Shown: piece after piece, positions 19,310 to 28,119 of the stretch | Layout: each line of letters starts with the position of its first letter | Numbering within the stretch: position 1 is the stretch's first letter | Assembly: GCF_000702605.1 (NCBI RefSeq) | Contig: NZ_JNIR01000001.1 | Span: 1,292,501-1,356,500, forward strand | Source: Exiguobacterium acetylicum DSM 20416 | GTDB lineage: Bacteria > Bacillota > Bacilli > Exiguobacteriales > Exiguobacteriaceae | Reading direction: 5' to 3' | DNA length: 64,000 nt | Translations under genes and position numbers: made by a program | The notes under the pieces: model-generated | Database searches by the model: none | Told to the model about the DNA's origin: nothing | What the model saw: the letters and a program-made list of their open reading frames with translations, nothing else

Positions 19310-20006
19310 CTGTCGCCCCTTGAAGTTTGACGTGCTTCAGCCATGCAATCAGTTGCTTGATCATGGCATCGGTCACGGTATGGTTGACACCTGGAAAAAC
19401 GTCTAATACGGTCGTTTGCGCCATACCTGCTTGAACAGCTGTCCCGTGATAAAACTGCTGGATCGATAGTGGAATGATGTCATCGGCATCGCCGTGCAGG
19501 AGCAATCGCGGACGCTCATCCATCACACTGATCGGATCGAGCTTCCATGGTACATCCTCCTGTTTGATGGCAGGTCGCCCGTCACGAACGCGGAATTGAC
19601 GTTCCGCTTCAAGATAGGCACCGCCCCCATTGATCGCAACAAGCGCTTTAATCGGCTGACGTGCCATGATTCCATGGGCAATGAACCCACCCATCGAGAC
19701 GCCGATTGCCATCACATCTGAAACATGCCAGCCTGATTGTTCGATGATAGCTGTCACTTCCGTAATCGATTGTTCGACGACCGTCCAAAAATAGGTCGTC
19801 GTTACTTCTTTATCGTAAGGGTCATCAAACGGTTCTCGTTGATCATGTCGAACGAGTTCCGGAATGAAGACATCGTATCCTTCGTCAGCGAGTTGCTCAG
19901 CAAACGCTAGATAAGAAACAGCTGTCCCACCCCAACCATGATAGAGCAGGATGGCTCCTGTTGGTTGAGAGGATCGGACGATATGGACATGAAAATCAAG
20001 CTTCAT
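19281..20006 (-). CDS. Alpha/beta hydrolase (YitV-like)
   Basis: A 241-residue serine hydrolase. The oxyanion region is LYHGWGGTAVSY, the nucleophile elbow GVSMGG (about residue 106), the acid in LLLHGDADDIIPL (about 183) and the histidine in GVNHTVTD (about 215). It resembles the uncharacterised B. subtilis esterase YitV. It overlaps RDD upstream by 11 bases and NUDIX downstream by 29. Confidence 0.85.
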   Translation of the reverse strand: MKLDFHVHIVRSSQPTGAILLYHGWGGTAVSYLAFAEQLADEGYDVFIPELVRHDQREPFDDPYDKEVTTTYFWTVVEQSITEVTAIIEQSGWHVSDVMAIGVSMGGFIAHGIMARQPIKALVAINGGGAYLEAERQFRVRDGRPAIKQEDVPWKLDPISVMDERPRLLLHGDADDIIPLSIQQFYHGTAVQAGMAQTTVLDVFPGVNHTVTDAMIKQLIAWLKHVKLQGATDGLHTFSSQ

Positions 20007-20409
20007 TTTTTAGCTTCTCCTGATTCAAGCGGACGATCGTTCTCGCGAAGTCATCTTCCGGTAATCGTTGTCCGTTCTCAAGAAACGGTTTCCAGTACGG
20101 TCGAATCTTAAATAGCGAGACCGTATCACGATAGACTGTTCGGCGGACGATTTGTTTTGTCGTCAACGGCAATCCGTTCTCGCTTTCGACCTGAATGCCA
20201 CAGATCTGACCACCAATCGATTTTCCGTTCAAAAGTTTTAATTGCGCGACTTCTCCTAGAAAACTGATCGTCGGTTGTGTGACGACGGCGTGCACGACTT
20301 CTGACTTCACACGCCGTAATACCGTTTTTTCGATGACGACGGAAAGTCCAAGATAAACAGCTTGGTTGATAATATACGCACCGATTCGTCGTTTGGTCGT
20401 TGAATGCAT
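19996..20409 (-). CDS. RDD-family-like membrane protein
   Basis: A 137-residue protein: RRIGAYIINQAVYLGLSVVI near the N-terminus, GKSIGGQICGIQV and TKQIVRRTVYRD in the middle, as in RDD domains, although the first R..D signature is incomplete. Only one or two hydrophobic segments. AAGGAGG precedes the ATG. It lies 13 bases after a 55-residue membrane peptide. Confidence 0.65.
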   Translation of the reverse strand: MHSTTKRRIGAYIINQAVYLGLSVVIEKTVLRRVKSEVVHAVVTQPTISFLGEVAQLKLLNGKSIGGQICGIQVESENGLPLTTKQIVRRTVYRDTVSLFKIRPYWKPFLENGQRLPEDDFARTIVRLNQEKLKNEA

Positions 20410-20421
20410 GAATGGTCCTCC

Positions 20422-20589
20422 TTATACGTTAAAATAGACGACAGCGCCGAGTCCACTGACCGCAATCAGGTAAAAGACGATCGCGAGTCGCTTGTTTGCG
20501 GCAGAGATATCCTTTCGGACGAGGATCTTACTATACCGAAACGTCAAAAATGCGAACACGAGCAATGCCAAAATTAATAATGGTGCCAT
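20422..20589 (-). CDS. 55-residue membrane protein
   Basis: MAPLLILALLVFAFLTFRYS, a basic loop (KILVRKD...KR), then a second helix FYLIAVSGLGAVVYFN: a two-helix hairpin protein. GGGGGA is 5 bases before the ATG at 20589. It heads the operon small protein-RDD-hydrolase-NUDIX. Function unknown. Confidence 0.65.
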   Translation of the reverse strand: MAPLLILALLVFAFLTFRYSKILVRKDISAANKRLAIVFYLIAVSGLGAVVYFNV

Positions 20590-20711
20590 TTGATTCCCCC
20601 CTCTTCTTTTTTATTCTACATCATTTCTGGTTTCGAATTGTTATATTTTACAAGTAAAGTGGTATATGCTTGATCCATATGTAATCAATCCAACAATGAA
20701 ATGAGGTTTAC

Positions 20712-21638
20712 ATGTTGAACACTACAACAATTTGCTGTCTTGTTGAGTCGAAGACGCCTAGTTATCTTGTTCGGGAACTGCCGCCGCTTGGCATCCATGA
20801 CGTCCACGTCCGCACCTTAGCCGGTGCCATCAGTATTGGTGCCGAACTTCCCCAATGGCTGGAACAGGATATAACCGAAACCGTTTATGATTATCCACTC
20901 GAGACCGGATATGAAAGTTACGGCGAAGTGATTGCTGTTGGTGACGCGGTCCAAATCGTCAAGCCGGGTGATCGGATCGTCAGCTTCTATGGACATCAAG
21001 ATCAAGCGATCGTTCCTGAATCGAAGGTCATCCCGGTTCCTGCTCACATTTCACCGCGTGAAGCTTTACTTCTGATCCTGTCTTGCGACGCGGCAAAAGG
21101 CGTCCGAAAGCTGACATTGACGCCCGATTCTAGCGTCTTAGTTTCTGGAATGGGTACGCTCGGTTTGCTGACGGTACATTACTTACGGCATTACTTTGAT
21201 GTTTGTCAGATTGATATCATCGAGCCGCTTACGTCCCGAGCGGAGTTAGCGCGTCAATTAGGTGCACGTGTTGTCACACCGGGTTCAAGTATGTATGACG
21301 CCGCCATCGAATGTTCCGGACGTCAAGCGGCCTTTGCCGAGCTTCAATCCGCTGTCCGTCCTCATGGTTCAATCTGCGTCTTATCGGACGGCAACCGGGA
21401 AGCCTTGGCGTTGACGCCCGCTTTTCACGCGAAAGAACTTCAGATCGTTGCATCGAGTGACGGCTGGGACTACCGCAAGCACGCAGACTGGCTCTTTGCA
21501 GACGAGCGTCACGCGACATTGCCCGCTTTGTTCGAACACGAGACTTCGTTTTCGGAGCTCGCCAGTTGCTTCGCTGCCTTGATGGAAACACCAGATCTCC
21601 CGATTAAAGTATTCGTTGATTATGAGCAGACGAGCTGA
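20712..21638 (+). CDS. MDR-type (zinc-independent) alcohol dehydrogenase-like protein
   Basis: A 308-residue medium-chain dehydrogenase/reductase. The GroES-like half (1-110) contains GYESYGEVIAVGDAV and KPGDRIVSF. The Rossmann half has VSGMGTLGLLTVHYL (about 145-160) and AAIECSGRQAAF. The structural-zinc cysteines and the usual catalytic Cys/His are absent. It is slightly shorter than typical. Substrate unknown. Its 3' end overlaps the convergent VOC gene by 19 bases. Confidence 0.82.
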   Translation: MLNTTTICCLVESKTPSYLVRELPPLGIHDVHVRTLAGAISIGAELPQWLEQDITETVYDYPLETGYESYGEVIAVGDAVQIVKPGDRIVSFYGHQDQAIVPESKVIPVPAHISPREALLLILSCDAAKGVRKLTLTPDSSVLVSGMGTLGLLTVHYLRHYFDVCQIDIIEPLTSRAELARQLGARVVTPGSSMYDAAIECSGRQAAFAELQSAVRPHGSICVLSDGNREALALTPAFHAKELQIVASSDGWDYRKHADWLFADERHATLPALFEHETSFSELASCFAALMETPDLPIKVFVDYEQTS

Positions 21639-22216
21639 ACACCGTTCGGATCCGTACCTACTAGCGATACGTCGGAAAAGACTGCTTCTTGCAAGACGGT
21701 CTTCTCTCCGCGGACGGTTTGGATTTGTGACATCGGTTGATCGAACAGTTTCGCTAAATCCGCCTCTAATCCTTCTCGTGGCGTCGCCAGAACGAGACGC
21801 TCAAGTGTCGTTCCATCAGTATCCGCAATCGCATCTTCATGGATTTGCAGTTCAATCCGTAATCCGTATGGTGTCTGCAAGAACGTCCGACGCTCGTTCG
21901 CTTGGACCGTGAACGATAACGTTTCTGCGCGGTCGAGAATCGCTTGCACGTCACCAGGCTGAATCAAAAATCCGATGTGATCGAAGCGAACCGTTTTTCC
22001 GAATCCGATCGTCACGTTGACCGCCCCCCGTTTCATTTCGATGATTCGGAATAAAATTTGATCCGCTCGAAAATCATTCCATGACAGAGGTGGATTAAAC
22101 GAAGAAAATTCTCCGTCCTTCTTCCCGATGCGCTGGGAAACGTGAAACCCGCGTGCCGTGTACCAGGCTTCTGTTTCTTCCAAATGTGGTGTCCAGATAT
22201 GGTAGTGAAATAGCAT
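21620..22216 (-). CDS. VOC-family protein
   Basis: A 198-residue protein with a paired vicinal-oxygen-chelate fold. FHYHIWTPHLEETEAWYTAR opens the first module; FDHIGFLI and PYGLRIELQ form the rest. The C-terminal VGTDPNGVQLV repeats a VOC end. Possible dioxygenase or glyoxalase activity; metal ligands not fully clear. It starts immediately after the DUF5694-like gene stops (22217), so the two are co-transcribed. Confidence 0.75.
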   Translation of the reverse strand: MLFHYHIWTPHLEETEAWYTARGFHVSQRIGKKDGEFSSFNPPLSWNDFRADQILFRIIEMKRGAVNVTIGFGKTVRFDHIGFLIQPGDVQAILDRAETLSFTVQANERRTFLQTPYGLRIELQIHEDAIADTDGTTLERLVLATPREGLEADLAKLFDQPMSQIQTVRGEKTVLQEAVFSDVSLVGTDPNGVQLVCS

Positions 22217-22948
22217 TTACATACACTCCTTTTCGTTGTTCCAATCGTTCCACGTCATCACTTCGACTTGGTTCGATTCATTCAAGTACTGTCGTAATAA
22301 CGGGAGGTGCGCAGCACCGTACAAACAGACGATTCGCTCGTTCGTCTGAGCGAGTTGCAGTAAACGATTTGTGATCTTTTGATTGCGGACTTGCCAGTAG
22401 CGTTCGATCCAAATCCGCCCGCTTTCCAGTCGTTCGATTTGATCATAGATTCTAGCCGACGCTGCAATCGTTTCTTCAGCGTGCAATCGGTCGAGCCATT
22501 CGGAGAAGGATAACTGCTCCATCGCGTGCTCTAACTGTTCTGTCCGCTTCATCTCAGCCGCGACGATCGTCTCAAAGGCTTCCGGATGATGTGAACGGAC
22601 GATTCCTAAATCCGGTACGCCAGGTACGACTTCGTTCCAATCGACCCCATGGAGATGTGCTAATCCTGCCATCCGGGCTAAGCGAAAACCAATTTGTTGC
22701 CGTTCATTATCAGCTAAGTCGCTCTCGGATTGACAGGTTTCATATGTATGTTGCAAATCATTCATGCGTTCGGCTACCGTCTCAAGAGCAACGCCTGTCG
22801 GTCGAAATGCGTTCAATCGAGCAACGACTTCTTGGATTTCTCGTTGCCGTCGTTCTGATCTGACATCAAATATCGACGGACGAATCAGATCTCCATTGGT
22901 CGGGCGATCGAGATGGAACATGCCTAGCAGTAAAATCTGAGGTTTCAT
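22217..22948 (-). CDS. DUF5694 / TraB-like protein
   Basis: A 243-residue protein: ILLLGMFHLDRP at the N-terminus, GVALETVAERMND, and YGAAHLPLLRQYLNE at the C-terminus. The His-bearing FH and GAAH motifs at both ends are like TraB/GumN/PrgY-type proteins. Cytoplasmic. Activity unknown. First gene of a pair with the VOC protein. Confidence 0.7.
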   Translation of the reverse strand: MKPQILLLGMFHLDRPTNGDLIRPSIFDVRSERRQREIQEVVARLNAFRPTGVALETVAERMNDLQHTYETCQSESDLADNERQQIGFRLARMAGLAHLHGVDWNEVVPGVPDLGIVRSHHPEAFETIVAAEMKRTEQLEHAMEQLSFSEWLDRLHAEETIAASARIYDQIERLESGRIWIERYWQVRNQKITNRLLQLAQTNERIVCLYGAAHLPLLRQYLNESNQVEVMTWNDWNNEKECM

Positions 22949-23057
22949 CTACCCCCCTCCTTTTCCTGATTTTACCTTATATTTGGTAAGGGAAGCGACT
23001 TTTACCTATCATGAATTTACGTTCCTATTCAACAAATACTCATATAAGGAGGTTCCG

Positions 23058-23408
23058 ATGAAAAAGATATTTGTCATTGTGTTCATTGGATTTTTATTCG
23101 GATGCAGTCAAACCGGTACAGAGGACGAAGCTAGTTATGCCATGATCGTCATTGTGAATAACAAAGAGTATAACGGAACAGAAGCAGAATTGGATGCATC
23201 TAAGCAACAAGGAGAAAAAATTAGCACGATACTAAAGAAAACAAAAGCATATGAAATGCCCCAAGCGAACAGTCAATCGAATCTTTTTTCAGTCGGGTCC
23301 ACCATCTATTCTGTTAAAGGAACAGAAGATTTTATCATCGTAAAAGACAAAGAAAATAAAAAATGGCTTTTACAAAAGGTAAGAGATATCAAAAACCATT
23401 TGAATTAA
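23058..23408 (+). CDS. Small lipoprotein
   Basis: A 116-residue exported protein. MKKIFVIVFIGFLFGC is a signal peptide with a lipobox ending at Cys16; a small beta-rich domain follows (IVIVNNKEYNGTEAELD, SVGSTIYSVKGTEDFIIVKD). The start at 23058 has AAGGAGG 5 bases upstream. Unknown family; probably a surface lipoprotein. Confidence 0.75.
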   Translation: MKKIFVIVFIGFLFGCSQTGTEDEASYAMIVIVNNKEYNGTEAELDASKQQGEKISTILKKTKAYEMPQANSQSNLFSVGSTIYSVKGTEDFIIVKDKENKKWLLQKVRDIKNHLN

Positions 23409-23503
23409 TGAGGTACTTAACACTTTTAACGTGGTACCTCTTTAGAAGTACTAACAGCGGAGATGTTTTGTACTTTTACACGAGGTATGGTGAGAAGAAT
23501 TTA

Positions 23504-23545
23504 GAAAGGAGACAGATGGCGCCATCTGTCTCCTTTCTTTTATCC
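23504..23545. terminator. Perfect palindromic terminator
   Basis: Stem of 17 bp, GAAAGGAGACAGATGGC (23504-23520) with its complement (23521-23537), followed by TTTTATCC. It serves the convergent lipoprotein gene and PaaK-like gene. Confidence 0.85.
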
Positions 23546-24892
23546 TGTTAAGCTTGATTTGACGAGCAAGATCTTACCACTTTCCTCAGCATCGATATAA
23601 GAAACGGCTTGCACATCGAGATGGATATCACGACCGAATAAACGGTATAGCCGTTCCATCAGAAGTCGTTCGTCTGATTGACTGAACCGCTCTGCGTCCG
23701 GAACGTAGTAAATCGATACGCTATCCGGCGTCATTTGAACATATTGAATGCGTTCGATACTGTTTGGTAAGTGTTTGACGAGACTTGACAGTTGCGCTTC
23801 AAAAATCTTCTGCCCATCCGGTTTTTGGATGAAGGCGCGTCCTCTTCCGTCAATTGAATCAATGATTGGTCCTGGATGACCGCACGAACAGGTGCGTTGA
23901 CTCAGCGTCATCCGATCGCCGACACGGTAGCGAATGAGTGGCGTCCCATGTGTATCAAAACTCGTCACGAGAATCTCCCCGTCTGTATCGAGTTCGATGA
24001 TCCCCATCTCATGATGCAGATGTTTTTGACCAAACCGACATTCCGAAACGATTGGTGCCCCTTCAGACGATGCATATTGATCAAAAACTAGTCCGTGAAA
24101 CACTTCTTCGATGACTTGGCGCTCTTCCGCATCGATCCGTTCAGCCGTCGGAAAAATCGCAATCGGTTGACACGTCAAGCGGATCCCTTCTCACTTCGCG
24201 AACCGGGCGAGCTCAATCATCGCTGACGGAAGACCATCGATCGTTTCTGGTTGAAAACGTTCGATGGCTTCAAGATACGCTGCCATCGTCCGTGGAGACA
24301 ATCGTTTTACCGTGAACAAGAGCTGATTCGCCGCTCGATTCATTCGCCAATAGACGTCCACCTGTTGACGCTCGGGTACGAGATCCTGTGCCGTAAAGCT
24401 GATTCGTCGCATGCCACGGTAGACACCGTGGGTCGCCTTGAAATAATCCAGATGGGCCATGCGAATTTGCATATCCGGTATCGTATATCGTACTTGCAGT
24501 GACATGCCTGTCGTTCCGCCCGTTTTCCCTATGATTGGTGCAGGAATGTCCGTTTGAATTTCCGCCATCTTCGTTCGTAATGTTTCTTTTGATAATACAG
24601 GGATGTTTTTTAGTTCTGATAAGTCTTTGAACGGTAGGCGAATGCCATGTGAAGTGAAGAGCTGATGGTAATAGGGACTGTGTTCCGTACAGAAGTGAAG
24701 GAAGTCATTTAAACGATCAAGTTGTTCCGCTTTGACGTCGATCGTCGTATGTTCTCGTTCGAGGAGCATCCGGAACCGTTCTTGATAGGCCGGTCCATAA
24801 CGTTCGCGATGCAATTGATACCCATAGAGGGTTGTGAAGAGGTGCTGGAGAAATAGAGGAGAGCGATTGTAGATCTGCTCTTTGATACCCAT
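23540..24892 (-). pseudogene. PaaK-like adenylate-forming enzyme, interrupted by in-frame TGA
   Basis: Paralogue of the intact enzyme at 25979-27328. The reading frame starts at 24892 (MGIKEQIYNRSPLFLQ; AAAGGA 9 bases upstream) and is open to 24194, where ELARFAK is followed by TGA (24191-24193). The same frame continues EGIRLTCQPIAIFPTAE without any shift to 23540, with YASSEGAPI and RYRVGDRM intact. So one nonsense codon, for example from CGA, breaks an otherwise complete gene of about 450 codons. Readthrough or reinitiation at TTG 24178 is possible. Function would be as for the intact copy. Confidence 0.85.
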
Positions 24893-25064
24893 GTCATCAC
24901 GTCCTTTCGCAAGGGAAGTAACGGTTTCGATGTCTCTACGATAGCCTATGTACCTGACAAGAATATGACAAAAATAAGGGAACATGCATCCTGACAAATT
25001 ACTATCGCCTTGGACAGGTCAGACGATCATCGCTCTATTATACTAAAAACAAGGAGGTGACAAG

Positions 25065-25919
25065 ATGTGGCTCGAATCAATTCAACGCGTCATTGACTAT
25101 ATCGAAGATCATTTAGAAGATTCGCTCGATCTCAACGTTTTGACAAGGGTGGCGCAGATGCAAACGTATCCTTTACAACGGACGTTTTCGTTACTTGCGA
25201 TGATGACCTTACCGGAATACATCCGCGGGCGACGTCTGACGCTCGCTGCCCAACAATTGACACAGACGGACGAAAAAATCATCGATCTCGCCTTACGTTT
25301 TGGTTATGAGACGCCGGAAGCTTTCACAAAAGCTTTCAAACGTCAGCATGGTTGTTCGCCGACGTTGATGCGAAACGAGCGACGTCCGATTCACGCCTAT
25401 AACCGCCTGAGTATTCAGGTGACTTTGAAAGGACTGGAGCAAATGGATTACCAACTCATCGAACGACCGGCTTTACAGATTTCAGGATGGCGAAAACATT
25501 TCCCGACGCAAGATGGCGCCCAACAGCAACTGATTCCGTTGTTTTGGAATGATGTGAATCGTTCTGGTCAAGACGCGATTTTGTTCAAACAAAACGATGG
25601 AAAGATCGAAGGTGTGATTGGTGTCTGCTCCAATTTCACCGAAGCATCAATGGATTATTGGATCGCGACAACGACAACGGAAGTCCTGCCCGGTCAAGAG
25701 ACGATGACGATTCCGGCGAGTCTTTGGGCGACGTTTCCGGTCGTTGGTCCGATGCCGCATGCCATTCAAGAGATTTGGCAGCGTATCTATCAAGAGTGGC
25801 TCCCATCGCATGGATATGATCCTCTGCCTCACGCTGAACTCGAAGTGTATTCGGCAGGCGACCCGTCTGCCGCCGATTATCAATCTGCCATCTGGATTCC
25901 GGTGCGTCCGCGCGACTGA
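25065..25919 (+). CDS. AraC-family regulator with GyrI-like domain
   Basis: A 284-residue transcription factor. Two helix-turn-helix units lie N-terminally (residues 1-105; LALRFGYETPEAFTKAFKRQ is the AraC signature). An effector-binding GyrI-like domain (about 125-283) with QISGWRKHFP and AELEVYSAGDP follows. This is the Rob/SoxS-with-GyrI layout. It lies between two paralogous PaaK-like genes and is divergent from the first, so it probably controls one or both. AAGGAGG RBS. Confidence 0.88.
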   Translation: MWLESIQRVIDYIEDHLEDSLDLNVLTRVAQMQTYPLQRTFSLLAMMTLPEYIRGRRLTLAAQQLTQTDEKIIDLALRFGYETPEAFTKAFKRQHGCSPTLMRNERRPIHAYNRLSIQVTLKGLEQMDYQLIERPALQISGWRKHFPTQDGAQQQLIPLFWNDVNRSGQDAILFKQNDGKIEGVIGVCSNFTEASMDYWIATTTTEVLPGQETMTIPASLWATFPVVGPMPHAIQEIWQRIYQEWLPSHGYDPLPHAELEVYSAGDPSAADYQSAIWIPVRPRD

Positions 25920-25936
25920 TAATTTCAGGACATACG

Positions 25937-25968
25937 AAAAGGCGAAATCATCGGTGGTCTCGCCTTTT
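25937..25968. terminator. Bidirectional terminator
   Basis: AAAAGGCGA (25937-25945) / TCGCCTTTT (25960-25968) between the AraC gene and the second PaaK-like gene. Confidence 0.75.
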
Positions 25969-25978
25969 ACGTTGTACG

Positions 25979-27328
25979 TCATGCATACTGTTGTTTAATC
26001 AGTAACGTTTTGCCACTGATTTCTTTCGGTATTTCGGGTACCGCGCGCATGACGACATTCAATTGTCCGTCAAACAGTCGGTCAAGAACGAAAAAGAGTT
26101 TTTTCTCATGTTCTTTCTCAAAACATCGTTCATCCGGAACATACAATAATACAATCTCGTCCCGCGTCTCTTGAATGTATTGCACGCGTTCGATACAGTT
26201 CGGGAACGCTCGAACGATTCCCGCGAGCTCCCCTTCAAAAACACGATGTCCGTTTCTGAGTTGAATGAAGCTTCTCCCTCGACCATCAATCGAAGCGATG
26301 ATTGGACCTTGATGACCGCACGGACACGTTTCCTGACTGAGCGTCATCCGATCGCCGACGCGGTAACGGACGAGTGGTGTCCCGTGTGTATCAAAACTCG
26401 TCACGAGAATTTCTCCATCCTCATCGCGTTCAATGATTCCCATCTCATAATGTAAATGTTTTTTCCTATACGGACATTCGGCGACGATCGGTGCCCCTTC
26501 TGAAGACGCATACTGGTCATAGATCGGTGCATGGAAGACGTCTTCGACGAGTGCTCGTTCTTCTGCTGTCATCATCTCTGCCGTCGGGAAAATCGCTTTC
26601 GGTCGGAACGTACAGGTCATCCCATATTTTTTAGCATATCGTGCGACTTCAATCATTCCTGAAGGCAAACCATCAATCGATTCCGGCTGAAACCGATTCA
26701 GTTGTTCAATGTATACAGCAGCGGTTTTCGGATTGATATTTTTGATCGAGAACAGCATCTGATTGATGACTTTGTTCGTCCGCCAGTAGACCGGTGCCTT
26801 TTGTTGCGGCGAAGCGAGCGTTTGACCGGTAAAACTTGCACGGCGCATTCCTTGATCGACTCCATGGGTCCACTTGAAGAAATCGAGGTGTGCCATCCGG
26901 ATTTGCATATCTTCCTTTGTATAATGCACTTGAATCGATTTACCAGTCGTCCCGCCCGTTTTTCCGAGAATCGGGGCATGGACGTGCGCATGGACGTCTT
27001 CATTTTGTTGCCGTAAGATTTCTTTCGTTAAAGGGGGAATCTGCTTTAGCTCGTCAATCGATTTTAAAGGGAGCTCTAATCTGATAGAAGAAAACAATTC
27101 CTGATAGTATGGACTATGCGTTTGGCAAAAAGAAAGGAAGTCGTTTAATCGATGCAACTGTTCTGCTCGAACGTCAATCGGTCGTCCTAACTTCTGTTTC
27201 AGTTCTTGTAAGCGTTGCTGGTAAGTTGCACCGTATCGTTCGTGGAACAGACGGCGTCCTTGTAAAGTCGTCAATAAGTTTTGAATGAAGATTGGTGAGT
27301 GAAAGTAGATCGATTCTTTAAGCTGCAT
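25979..27328 (-). CDS. PaaK-like phenylacetate-CoA ligase family protein
   Basis: A 449-residue member of the PaaK/CapK adenylate-forming family, which activate carboxylic acids as acyl-AMP/acyl-CoA. The phosphate loop is KTGGTTGKSIQVHY (about 121-134), the adenine motif YDQYASSEGAPI (about 268), TPLVRYRVGDRM (about 325), and GRGRSF in the C-terminal domain. The CGxxGP cysteine motif (CPCGHQGP) is typical. The acid substrate is unknown; relatives serve surface-polysaccharide or aromatic metabolism. GGAGTG RBS. Confidence 0.85.
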   Translation of the reverse strand: MQLKESIYFHSPIFIQNLLTTLQGRRLFHERYGATYQQRLQELKQKLGRPIDVRAEQLHRLNDFLSFCQTHSPYYQELFSSIRLELPLKSIDELKQIPPLTKEILRQQNEDVHAHVHAPILGKTGGTTGKSIQVHYTKEDMQIRMAHLDFFKWTHGVDQGMRRASFTGQTLASPQQKAPVYWRTNKVINQMLFSIKNINPKTAAVYIEQLNRFQPESIDGLPSGMIEVARYAKKYGMTCTFRPKAIFPTAEMMTAEERALVEDVFHAPIYDQYASSEGAPIVAECPYRKKHLHYEMGIIERDEDGEILVTSFDTHGTPLVRYRVGDRMTLSQETCPCGHQGPIIASIDGRGRSFIQLRNGHRVFEGELAGIVRAFPNCIERVQYIQETRDEIVLLYVPDERCFEKEHEKKLFFVLDRLFDGQLNVVMRAVPEIPKEISGKTLLIKQQYA

Positions 27329-27513
27329 GATGTCACTCCTTCCATAGTTAGACCACCTTTTACTGATACTTTCATCTTATTTCCAGTCGCTGCCCATCTC
27401 AATTAGTTCTTCGTGAATAAACTTAGCTTTTATTTTCATGGCGATTTATTTTAATGAACTCTAATTCACGAACATCTTCTTACCGATTCTTGAACTTACA
27501 ATTTTTCTTCCCT

Positions 27514-27560
27514 CACAAAAAATCCGATCGACGAAGAGAAGTTCCTTCATCAATCGGATT
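27514..27560 (-). terminator. Terminator of the 129-residue gene
   Basis: AATCCGAT (27521-27528) pairs with ATCGGATT (27553-27560), with an inner GAAG/CTTC; the minus strand ends in TTTTTTG. Confidence 0.75.
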
Positions 27561-27573
27561 CATAGTAGGGTCC

Positions 27574-27963
27574 TTACGATTTTGCGACTTTTTGTAACAT
27601 TTGACATCCGTAAGCCCGCAATTTTATCGCTTCGAGTACGAGCGACATCTGTTGCTGATCCAATCGTTCAATCAGCTCGATGATCGTGATCGTCGTTCGT
27701 CCATTATACAGTTGAACGATCAAGTGAATGATTGCTTCTAACGCTGGATTCGGATAGGGTTCAGCTAGAAATTCACGGTCAAAAAACTCGCCACTATCCG
27801 GGAAAAAGTAATCCGAAAATCGTTCGAGCACTTGTGGCTGTCCTGTCGCAAGGTACAGCATCGAGACCATCGCTGCATCTTCCCGGTGTTTCGGCTTTAA
27901 GCGTCTCCACAACAGATCGAATCGTCGTTCATGTCCCTCTTGCATGAATTGTATCGTCTGCAT
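27574..27963 (-). CDS. Hypothetical protein (DUF6075-like)
   Basis: A 129-residue soluble helical protein: AAMVSMLYLATGQPQVLERFSDYFFPDSG, then LEAIIHLIVQLYNG. It resembles small proteins of Bacilli that I associate with DUF6075, not confirmed. The ATG at 27963 has GGGGG about 8 bases upstream. Monocistronic. Confidence 0.6.
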   Translation of the reverse strand: MQTIQFMQEGHERRFDLLWRRLKPKHREDAAMVSMLYLATGQPQVLERFSDYFFPDSGEFFDREFLAEPYPNPALEAIIHLIVQLYNGRTTITIIELIERLDQQQMSLVLEAIKLRAYGCQMLQKVAKS

Positions 27964-28119
27964 GGTTGAAGCCCCCTTTATTTTCATTCTTCCTGTTGGT
28001 TCTCTATATTCATCTATTCCCTATTCCGTTCACCTGAATCGTCTTAGCATAATCTCTTGCGATTGAACCGACTCGATTGGGGGTACATTACAACAGATAT
28101 AAGAGAGGAGTTTACATCC

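Noticed and set aside
28061-28086. Sigma-B promoter GATTGA-14 bp-GGGTAC upstream of the NmrA-like gene
   Set aside because: The -35 matches the consensus GTTTAA at only four of six positions; too weak without mapping data.
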